DNA from: Candidatus Heimdallarchaeota archaeon
GTDB taxonomy: Archaea > Asgardarchaeota > Heimdallarchaeia > JABLTI01
Assembly: GCA_030602675.1 (NCBI GenBank)
Contig: JAUVZH010000181.1
Span: 1-6,054, forward strand
DNA: 6,054 nucleotides
Direction of reading: 5' to 3'
The notes under the pieces were generated by a model. The model worked only from the letters and a program-made list of their open reading frames with translations, was not told the DNA's origin and ran no database searches. Position 1 is the stretch's first letter; every line of letters begins with the position of its first letter. Positions 1 through 4,950 of this stretch are shown here, one piece after another. Both the position numbers and the translations under genes were made by a program.

Positions 1-45
1 GAGATAATAACTATCCAACGAATGAAACTACACTTAAAACTTGTG

Positions 46-56
46 AAAAGCAAAAA
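46..56 (-). terminator. T-rich tract, possible terminator of the 118-663 gene
   Basis: Read on the minus strand this is TTTTTGCTTTT, about 60 nt past the stop codon of the three-helix membrane protein gene. Archaeal RNA polymerase can terminate on oligo-T alone, so this is a plausible 3' end, helped by the hairpin at 77-103 that the same transcript would contain. The tract is short and interrupted, so the call is tentative. Confidence 0.3.
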
Positions 57-76
57 GTGATTCCAAGTTTTTTATT

Positions 77-119
77 GGATAATTTGGTTTGTTCAAATTA
101 TCCTTTTCTGCATTTTTTC
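77..119 (+). terminator. Perfect 10-bp hairpin followed by a T-rich tract
   Basis: GGATAATTTG (77-86) and CAAATTATCC (94-103) are exact inverted repeats around a 7-nt loop. On the plus strand the hairpin is followed by TTTTCTGCATTTTTTC (104-119), the arrangement of an intrinsic terminator. A plus-strand frame is open from base 1 and stops with TGA at 58-60, 16 nt before the stem, so this may end a convergent gene entering from the left. On the minus strand the hairpin starts 14 nt past the stop of the 118-663 gene and could protect or end that transcript as well. Direction of use is inferred. Confidence 0.5.
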
Positions 120-663
120 ATACATGCAATATTTTGTAAGCAAAAAAAGATAACACTGCCATACAAATTCCTGAAACAAAATATGTTAAGGAATGAACAA
201 AAGCGAATTTTAAACCTCTAATTCTTGGATCTTCATTTCGACGAATTTTTCTTTGTTTTACAACAAGTGATAAACGAGGAATGGTTAATCCTGAGAAGAG
301 TATAAGAAAACCACTTTGAACAAACATGACCCAAGACATTATTTCTTTCCAATTTGGATTAGGATCTAGATTATATGAATAATAAAGAAACAATATCAAA
401 TCAAATATCATAAAAACCCCAAGAACAATTGATATAGCTTGAAAAATGTTGGCAAAATTAAATTGATAAACTTTGTAATCTTGTCTTAAAACCAAACGTT
501 GTTCTCTTAAAATCTTCTCATATAATTCCATTTCTCGTTTTGGAGCTTTTTGAGTGTTAGGTTTTATTATGAAAGGTTGAGTATGTGAGTTAAATTCATT
601 TTCCCTTTTTTTCGAAATAATTTTTTTTGTATGTTCTGAATCCAAATCTTCGCTCAAATACAA
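118..663 (-). CDS. Small three-helix membrane protein with basic cytosolic tail (uncharacterised)
   Basis: The product is 181 aa and I do not recognise its family. A hydrophilic N-terminal region (1-67) is followed by membrane helices at about 72-96, 109-128 and 154-178. The loop at 136-150 is strongly basic (KQRKIRR), which by the positive-inside rule puts the N terminus and this loop in the cytosol and the C terminus outside. After an acidic first ten residues, the tail is rich in Lys and Arg. It appears to be a diverged paralog of the neighbouring 747-1238 product: the last helices share T-Y-x3-G-x6-S-F-x-A-x2-I-L and the middle helices share a G-x-L-x2-F-x-G pattern. The start is TTG, with AAGG 5 nt upstream and a TATA box 43-50 bp upstream. 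The first in-frame ATG (529-531, residue 45) would give 137 aa and an untranslated leader of about 150 nt, so it is less likely; a second TTG at 655-657 is also possible. Confidence 0.8.
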   Translation of the reverse strand: MYLSEDLDSEHTKKIISKKRENEFNSHTQPFIIKPNTQKAPKREMELYEKILREQRLVLRQDYKVYQFNFANIFQAISIVLGVFMIFDLILFLYYSYNLDPNPNWKEIMSWVMFVQSGFLILFSGLTIPRLSLVVKQRKIRRNEDPRIRGLKFAFVHSLTYFVSGICMAVLSFFAYKILHV

Positions 664-668
664 AACAA

Positions 669-672
669 CCTT
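669..672 (-). promoter_or_regulatory. Ribosome binding site supporting a TTG start
   Basis: The minus strand reads AAGG, then TTGTT, then the TTG at 661-663, a 5-nt spacing. The spacing to the second TTG (655-657) would be 11 nt. An in-frame stop lies at 682-684, and no ATG or GTG lies between it and the TTG, so this site favours TTG initiation. Confidence 0.4.
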
Positions 673-705
673 GAATATATTTTACCAATTATGTTAAAAA
701 TATAT

Positions 706-713
706 TTTTATAA
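706..713 (-). promoter_or_regulatory. TATA box of the 118-663 gene
   Basis: The minus strand reads TTATAAAA within a longer A/T stretch. An archaeal start site about 25 bp downstream would fall near 683-685, giving a leader of about 20 nt before the TTG codon. This suggests the gene has its own promoter despite lying only 83 nt from its upstream neighbour. Confidence 0.5.
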
Positions 714-746
714 GATTCAAAAATCGAATAGTTAAAATGTTGAGAA

Positions 747-1238
747 TTATTTCAATATAAACCAAGCAATAAATGAAGCAATTCCAATTAGAAATCCTGC
801 AAGTATATAGGTATAAGCGCTACCTATTGCTATTTTAGTATCTGCACCTGTGATTTTTTCCCCTTTTACTAATCTATTTTTAATAGCATCAATTGTAAAT
901 GATTGTTTAACAGTTCCAACACAACCTCCAAAAGTCAATAACAAACCACACTCTAAAAGATAAATGATTGGAAGAAAGATAAGAATTGCTGATTTGTTTT
1001 TACTTATAAAATACAAAACAAGTAATGTTACTCCTACAAAAAACAGTGCTAGAACACTAGCGACTATTAATACTCTTGACCATCTAAGTTTTACCTTTGC
1101 TGATTCATACTCTTCGAAAGTATCAGATGAAATTTCTTCTTCAGATGATTCAAAATCACTTTTTGTATCATGGTTATCATCTGAAGAGTATTCAGTTTCA
1201 AATGTATTTTCAGCGTTGCTAACATCTTTGGGTAACAA
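747..1238 (-). CDS. Small three-helix membrane protein with acidic Ser-rich tail (uncharacterised)
   Basis: The product is 163 aa, of no family I recognise. Residues 9-47 form a very acidic, Ser-rich cytosolic tail with about 15 Asp/Glu and 8 Ser and few hydrophobics, probably disordered. Helices follow at about 54-78, 84-106 and 139-162. The basic loop (111-130, containing KNRLVKGEK) sits between helices 2 and 3, giving an N-in, C-out topology. Order, spacing and helix motifs match the product of the next gene downstream (118-663), so the two are probably tandem paralogs, but their tails have opposite net charge. The protein contains no internal methionine, so a non-ATG start is unavoidable. 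TTG at 1236-1238 is the only sensible choice: an in-frame stop lies 18 nt upstream of it (1257-1259) and AAGGA lies 10 nt upstream. The Ser/acidic run resembles acidophilic kinase targets, but modification is speculative. Confidence 0.8.
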   Translation of the reverse strand: MLPKDVSNAENTFETEYSSDDNHDTKSDFESSEEEISSDTFEEYESAKVKLRWSRVLIVASVLALFFVGVTLLVLYFISKNKSAILIFLPIIYLLECGLLLTFGGCVGTVKQSFTIDAIKNRLVKGEKITGADTKIAIGSAYTYILAGFLIGIASFIAWFILK

Positions 1239-1248
1239 TATGGAACAA

Positions 1249-1253
1249 TCCTT
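1249..1253 (-). promoter_or_regulatory. Ribosome binding site supporting a TTG start
   Basis: The minus strand reads AAGGA, 10 nt before the TTG at 1236-1238. Because the reading frame has no ATG at all, this site is the main evidence fixing the start. Confidence 0.45.
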
Positions 1254-1260
1254 ATGTCAA

Positions 1261-1309
1261 ATAGAATTGGAAATTAATAAAACATTACTAAATTCTAAAA
1301 AGATAGAAT
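1261..1309. repeat. ATAGAAT repeats and a small dyad between two genes
   Basis: ATAGAAT occurs at 1261-1267 and 1303-1309. The second copy pairs with ATTCTA (1292-1297) to make a 6-bp stem with a 6-nt loop. On the minus strand the loop reads TCTTTT and a TTTTTAG run follows, so it could help end the 1334-2602 transcript. The same A/T-rich stretch (TTTTTAGAATTT on the minus strand, about 1290-1301) is also the best-placed candidate TATA region for the 747-1238 gene. I cannot separate these roles by eye. Confidence 0.3.
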
Positions 1310-1333
1310 ATGTGGAAATGGATGATAATTCTT

Positions 1334-2602
1334 CTAGTTCCATTCCACGATTAGTTTGTCTTCATCATCTCTGAAGAATCCACTCATAATAGCTATTAAA
1401 TCAATAATCCAGCCAAAAATAAAGAATCCTCCAGTGCAAGTGAAAACTATACCCGAAGCTATCTTACCGACCATGTATCTATGAAGGCCTAGGAATCCGA
1501 AAACAGCTAGTAATGTTAATAACCACTTTTTGTGTGATGATTTTTCTTCATCTGTCAATACTTCTTTTTTTACAACACCTCTTGCACGTGACCAGATTGC
1601 TCCAAACTCGTCGACAACATCAGCAAAGGTTGCTTTAAACTCGCGCCAAGGAATTGAGATTAGATAATACTTTAGTTTATTACCAGCCCAGACTATCGGT
1701 GGTAAAACTACTTTCTGGAATGCGAACATTAAGATCAAAATAACTAACAAACCAGATACTAAAAATAAAGACCAATAAGTCTCAAAGAAACTTGGATAGT
1801 AAGTGTACTCATAAACTAGAGTACCATTTACAGTTCCATAGAATTCTTCATGCCAAACAATGAGATGATAATCCATATCTATTTCAGAGGTAAACGTAAG
1901 ATTAGTTTCTGTAACATCCGGATCATGAACTACTGAACTGAAGGGACTAGGTTCTGAATTAGAAATAAGTGACCAAGTATTATATTGATCATCGTTTAGT
2001 AAATAAGCACTTACAGTAGCATTAAGATTAAAGATTTGAATAGTGTCATTTGTTGAGCGATCTGAAGCCAGTATTCTTAGATAATAAGGTTGATAGATAA
2101 TTGCATCTAAACCAGCGGTCCAGAGGTAATTACCTGTAACATCAACTCCGTCAGAAAAAATAACTAACTTAGGACTAATTGCTCCATCAGTAAATTCCAC
2201 TTTTAAATAACCATCACAAATGAATAAAAAGGAATAATCATCAGGAGCGTTACCAACAAAAACCCCAACATAATCCAAATACTGATTATTCCCAACTGGC
2301 CCAGAAGAGTCTAATATGTAGATCTCCAATCTTCCTGAGGACCGCATTTCTAGAAAGTATGTTCCTGAGTCAGAACTGGAACCAACAGCATCAACTTCAG
2401 GTATACCATAAATGTACTCATTAAGAAGATTCAATGAAAAACTATCTTTCCCAATTATTTCAGGTTGAGATGGTTGAATTGTAAAATCAATATACATAAG
2501 TTGGTAGGTTTCACCAACAGCAGAGATAATAGGTAATGTTGTTAATGCGAGAATCAATACTGCTAAAGTTAAACTGGGCTTGTTTGTTTTGAACGCTCTC
2601 AT
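1334..2602 (-). CDS. Secreted-ectodomain membrane protein with C-terminal TM2 domain
   Basis: The product is 422 aa. Residues 1-29 are a signal peptide (basic start, hydrophobic core 11-28, small residues at the end). Residues 30-274 form an exported, probably all-beta ectodomain with four N-glycosylation sequons (N185, N194, N234, N259). Its second part (about 195-268) loosely recalls GOLD-like or pre-peptidase beta-sandwich domains; that is weak. A membrane helix (276-297) is followed by a basic cytosolic linker (298-355). A TM2 domain (356-410) ends the protein: two helices with the family signature G-x-H-R-Y-x2-G-K (372-380) and W-x2-D-L (398-402). TM2 proteins (Pfam TM2) have no settled biochemical role. 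ATG at 2600-2602 is chosen over the upstream TTG (2654-2656): the TTG lies only about 12 bp from the TATA box, would add 18 residues before the signal peptide, and so is probably untranscribed. A GTGA lies 7 nt before the ATG. Membership of the TM2 family is fairly sure; function is unknown. Confidence 0.88.
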   Translation of the reverse strand: MRAFKTNKPSLTLAVLILALTTLPIISAVGETYQLMYIDFTIQPSQPEIIGKDSFSLNLLNEYIYGIPEVDAVGSSSDSGTYFLEMRSSGRLEIYILDSSGPVGNNQYLDYVGVFVGNAPDDYSFLFICDGYLKVEFTDGAISPKLVIFSDGVDVTGNYLWTAGLDAIIYQPYYLRILASDRSTNDTIQIFNLNATVSAYLLNDDQYNTWSLISNSEPSPFSSVVHDPDVTETNLTFTSEIDMDYHLIVWHEEFYGTVNGTLVYEYTYYPSFFETYWSLFLVSGLLVILILMFAFQKVVLPPIVWAGNKLKYYLISIPWREFKATFADVVDEFGAIWSRARGVVKKEVLTDEEKSSHKKWLLTLLAVFGFLGLHRYMVGKIASGIVFTCTGGFFIFGWIIDLIAIMSGFFRDDEDKLIVEWN

Positions 2603-2667
2603 ATGAAATTCACATCTTTTAATTAGTATAACATTGCAATAACTAATGCATATCAAATAATTTATAG

Positions 2668-2677
2668 CTTTTATATA
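2668..2677 (-). promoter_or_regulatory. TATA box of the TM2-domain gene
   Basis: The minus strand reads TATATAAAAG, close to the archaeal TATA consensus, with A-rich sequence just upstream where TFB would bind. The expected start of transcription is near 2645-2650, giving a leader of about 45 nt before the ATG at 2602. Confidence 0.6.
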
Positions 2678-2689
2678 TTTTTGTGGTCT

Positions 2690-2866
2690 TGAAATTAAGA
2701 TAAAATTAGCTATTTATAGTGTTTTCCTCATAATCCACATTTTATTGTTATGAGATAATAGTAGGAAAGAATCAAAAAAGAACTGACAAAATGGATGGGA
2801 AAAGGAGAAAGTGAAAAGGGTATATAGAAAGAAGATGCACTAAATTCAAAATTATCAGAAGAAAAT
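2690..2866. other. Gene-free, A/T- and purine-rich spacer
   Basis: I see no reading frame with a credible start in the spacer between the TM2-domain gene's promoter and the terminator of the binding-protein gene. The plus-strand ATG codons run quickly into stops (for example ATG AGA TAA at 2751). The right-hand part is mostly purine on the plus strand. The only structured element is the dyad at 2727-2754. Confidence 0.5.
2727..2754. repeat. 7-bp inverted repeat upstream of the TM2-gene promoter
   Basis: CTCATAA (2727-2733) and TTATGAG (2748-2754) are exact inverted repeats 14 nt apart, centred about 65-70 bp upstream of the TATA box at 2668-2677. The 21-bp centre-to-centre distance is about two helical turns, as expected for a dimeric regulator, but short dyads also arise by chance in A/T-rich DNA. 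Confidence 0.3.
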
Positions 2867-2905
2867 AAGAAAAAGAAAAAAAGAAAGAAAAAAGCCTAAT
2901 GGCTT
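2867..2905 (-). terminator. Hairpin plus pyrimidine-tract terminator of the binding-protein gene
   Basis: On the minus strand AAGCC-ATTA-GGCTT (2905-2892) forms a perfect 5-bp stem with a 4-nt loop. Its first two bases are shared with the TAA stop codon (2906-2904). It runs directly into an all-pyrimidine tract to 2867, with T runs of 6, 3, 7 and 5 broken by single C residues. This fits U-rich termination in archaea and separates the binding-protein transcript from the TM2-domain gene. Confidence 0.7.
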
Positions 2906-4691
2906 ATTTTCGTCTCTTTAAGAAGAAGACTTGACTTGCGCCTGCTAAGGCGAGAATGCCAATTACTACGTAAAGACCAATACCGGTTTCTTCTGTTGTT
3001 GGATAAACGAAACCAGCATCTTCCATGAGTCCTTTGGCTATAGCAATGCTGTACTCTAATGGTTCTAATGTATCATCAAATCCTGTTGCACCCATTGGAA
3101 ATGGGGTAATACCTGGAGATCCAAGTCCATTAAGAATTTCTGCTACAATGACCTCTCTTGGAATCATGTGGCTAATTGCCTTTCTAATAGCTTTACTAGA
3201 CTCTGGGCTGGATATAGGACATAATTCACCTGTACCAAGGTATGAATGTTCCATGTTGAAGCCCATTTCTTGAGAACCAGGATCCTCTACAGTTGTGTAT
3301 TTGACACCGGCTGGAACTTCTTCAATTTGTGGACTGAATTGTGAATCAACCATGTCAACTTTTCCTCCTGCTAGTGCTGAGAGAGCACCTTCTTTGTTGG
3401 ACCAGAATTCAAAGATGATTTTATCGAATTTTTGAGCTTCGTGATCACCCCAATCAGTCCAGTGTGTATTAGCTATTAATGTAATAACACCATTGGTTTC
3501 ATCATAATCATCCATCCTATATGGACCAATACCGAAGAGCTTTGCGTCATCAATATCATCTTTAGCCCAATTGACTGCTTGTTGTTCTTGAAGTTCTGGA
3601 AGAATTCCATCCCAAATGTGCTTTGGTAAGATATCAACACCAAGATTACTTTCTTGGAACACATATGTTTGAATGAAATCAACTGTAAATACAGCGGGAT
3701 CAGGGGTGATACCGATTGTATAGTTTGCAATATATACTTTGTAGAAACTAAGATCTGGTTGTCCAAAGTCTGGATTAATGAGTAGTTGGAAGCTGTATTG
3801 AACATCTTCTGAAGTAACTGGTGTACCATCTGCAAAGACAATACCTGGTTCGAGTGTTACGGTATAATTTTTACCATTATCACTGTCGTATGTAACTGCT
3901 GCGTATTCAACATAATCTCTGGTTGGCATAGCTCTTTCAGCTATTCCACCATATATTTGTTGAGTCCATTGAGCATCGTAAACTGATTCAGTCTTGTAAG
4001 TATGGAAATCTTCAAAGTCTGCAGGACAAGCATAGGTGAATGTAGTTTGATCTGGAATACTCCAGTTGCTCATATCTTGATAACTTGATGCCCACAATAG
4101 TGGATCCCAGCTTGCTGTATCAAAGTCTGTAACATGTGGGTAGAGAGATGTTTGATAACAAATAGTTGCTGCGGGGACATCTTCATAAAGTATTTCCTGT
4201 ATTTTTTCTGCCCATGTAATTCTATCTGCTAAAACGAATGAGCTTGAATAGTTATTTATAGCCCAATCCATTTCTTGATTATCATATTGGTAGTGGTTGT
4301 CACCGTCAGGTGTGATTGAATAACTATCAAGTAGACCTCTAAAGTCTATGTCAAGACCCCAACTCCAACCAATAAATAATATATCGAAACCACCTTCAGC
4401 GTATGAAGGGACCGGATATGGTCCTGAGTGACCCCATGTTCTTGGTGAAATTTGGGACCAACCACAATGGTCAAATATGTCTATACCAATACCAATTCTT
4501 GGCAATTGTTCTACCATTAAAGTAGCCCATTGATTTCTTGCTGGATTAGTATTGGGCGCAAGTATACTAATTGTAAAGAAGGCTGGTGGGTTAGCTGCTT
4601 TAGCTGGTGTAGCTAAAAATGGCATAATGCTTAAGCACATTAGCACTGCTAACGGAAGGACCATCCTTCTAATATTATCCTTCTTGATCAA
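2904..4691 (-). CDS. Membrane-anchored ABC substrate-binding protein, SBP family 5 type, halves permuted
   Basis: The product is 595 aa. It likely captures peptides or similar solutes outside the cell for an ABC importer; the substrate cannot be told. Residues 1-32 are a Sec signal peptide ending AKA, with no good lipobox. Residues 38-195 match what is normally the C-terminal part of SBP family 5: NP-x-R followed by an L-x2-IGI segment (49-69), FDI-x3-GW (102-109), a Tyr/Asn-rich YDNQEMDWAI (136-145) and AEKIQEILYEDVP (161-173). Residues 218-561 match the normal N-terminal part: TLEPGIVFADGTPVTSEDV (279-297), LPKHIW (355-360), GIGPYRMDDYD (387-397), KAIRKAISHMIPREVI (500-515) and AKGLMEDAGF (552-561). 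A short linker, one helix (570-591) and KRRK anchor it. Cysteines 76, 178, 222 and 491 lie outside the cell. TTG is chosen because GGAAGG lies 9 nt upstream; the ATG at 4662-4664 (residue 10) has AGAAGG directly against it, which is too close. No cognate permease or ATPase is in the window. Confidence 0.9.
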   Translation of the reverse strand: MIKKDNIRRMVLPLAVLMCLSIMPFLATPAKAANPPAFFTISILAPNTNPARNQWATLMVEQLPRIGIGIDIFDHCGWSQISPRTWGHSGPYPVPSYAEGGFDILFIGWSWGLDIDFRGLLDSYSITPDGDNHYQYDNQEMDWAINNYSSSFVLADRITWAEKIQEILYEDVPAATICYQTSLYPHVTDFDTASWDPLLWASSYQDMSNWSIPDQTTFTYACPADFEDFHTYKTESVYDAQWTQQIYGGIAERAMPTRDYVEYAAVTYDSDNGKNYTVTLEPGIVFADGTPVTSEDVQYSFQLLINPDFGQPDLSFYKVYIANYTIGITPDPAVFTVDFIQTYVFQESNLGVDILPKHIWDGILPELQEQQAVNWAKDDIDDAKLFGIGPYRMDDYDETNGVITLIANTHWTDWGDHEAQKFDKIIFEFWSNKEGALSALAGGKVDMVDSQFSPQIEEVPAGVKYTTVEDPGSQEMGFNMEHSYLGTGELCPISSPESSKAIRKAISHMIPREVIVAEILNGLGSPGITPFPMGATGFDDTLEPLEYSIAIAKGLMEDAGFVYPTTEETGIGLYVVIGILALAGASQVFFLKRRK

Positions 4692-4700
4692 ATTTAATTA

Positions 4701-4706
4701 CCTTCC
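4701..4706 (-). promoter_or_regulatory. Strong ribosome binding site deciding a TTG start
   Basis: The minus strand reads GGAAGG, 9 nt before the TTG at 4689-4691. An in-frame stop lies at 4698-4700, so no longer protein is possible. The resulting N terminus has a typical basic region before the signal-peptide core. Confidence 0.6.
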
Positions 4707-4717
4707 ACATTGAAATA

Positions 4718-4727
4718 GGTAAGTACC
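4718..4727. promoter_or_regulatory. GGTA-AG-TACC palindrome in the leader of the binding-protein gene
   Basis: This inverted repeat lies between the candidate TATA box and the ribosome binding site. Its core GTAAGTAC differs by one base from the core GTAATTAC of the palindrome at 4787-4800, so the two may be copies of one operator. Confidence 0.35.
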
Positions 4728-4762
4728 CTAATCGAAGAGTACATTTTAGTTGTTAACTTACT

Positions 4763-4772
4763 CATTTAAAAG
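4763..4772 (-). promoter_or_regulatory. Candidate TATA box of the binding-protein gene
   Basis: The minus strand reads CTTTTAAATG, preceded by TTAAAA where a BRE would lie. Transcription would start near 4740-4745, giving a leader of about 50 nt. Other A/T-rich stretches farther upstream (about 4779-4790 and 4830-4841) are weaker alternatives. Confidence 0.4.
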
Positions 4773-4786
4773 TTTTAAGGATAAAA

Positions 4787-4800
4787 TAAGTAATTACTTA
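4787..4800. promoter_or_regulatory. Perfect 14-bp palindrome, candidate operator
   Basis: TAAGTAATTACTTA is its own reverse complement. It lies about 15 bp upstream of the candidate TATA box of the binding-protein gene, a usual place for an archaeal transcription regulator. No regulator gene is visible in the window. Confidence 0.4.
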
Positions 4801-4899
4801 ATAGTGATTGGGTTTTCATTGTCTTTTAGCTAAATAAATAGGTGTTTTTTTGACTATTTGCTATGAAATTACCTTTCTTAATAGTTTTTTATTATGATT

Positions 4900-4917
4900 A
4901 TTGTCAGGAAATTGTCA
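4900..4917. repeat. Tandem ATTGTCA direct repeat with 11-bp period
   Basis: ATTGTCA occurs at 4900-4906 and 4911-4917, one helical turn apart, in the gap after the FtsX-type gene. It could be a two-site protein-binding element, but it is far (about 130 bp) from the candidate promoter and may be chance. Confidence 0.25.
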
Positions 4918-4950
4918 TATTTATACCCATAAAACAATTTTTAGTAATTC

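Noticed and set aside
964..1374. 136-codon plus-strand open frame
   Set aside because: It lies antisense to the acidic-tail membrane protein gene and the end of the TM2-domain gene. Its Ser/Thr-rich translation mirrors the Asp/Glu/Ser codons on the other strand, and it has no convincing ribosome binding site.
2603..2656. 18-residue N-terminal extension of the TM2-domain protein from a TTG codon
   Set aside because: The TTG is only about 12 bp from the TATA box, so it is probably upstream of the transcript start. The ATG at 2602 gives a proper signal peptide.
3025..3273. 82-codon plus-strand open frame
   Set aside because: It lies wholly antisense to the well-supported substrate-binding protein gene and shows no recognisable protein features.
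3476..3841. 121-codon minus-strand open frame
   Set aside because: It overlaps the substrate-binding protein gene in another frame on the same strand; the motif-bearing frame is the real one.
4632..4637. Possible lipoprotein cysteine (residue 19) in the signal peptide of the binding protein
   Set aside because: The residues before it are V-L-M, and Met directly before Cys does not fit a lipobox. A normal AKA cleavage site follows, and the protein has a C-terminal helix anchor instead.
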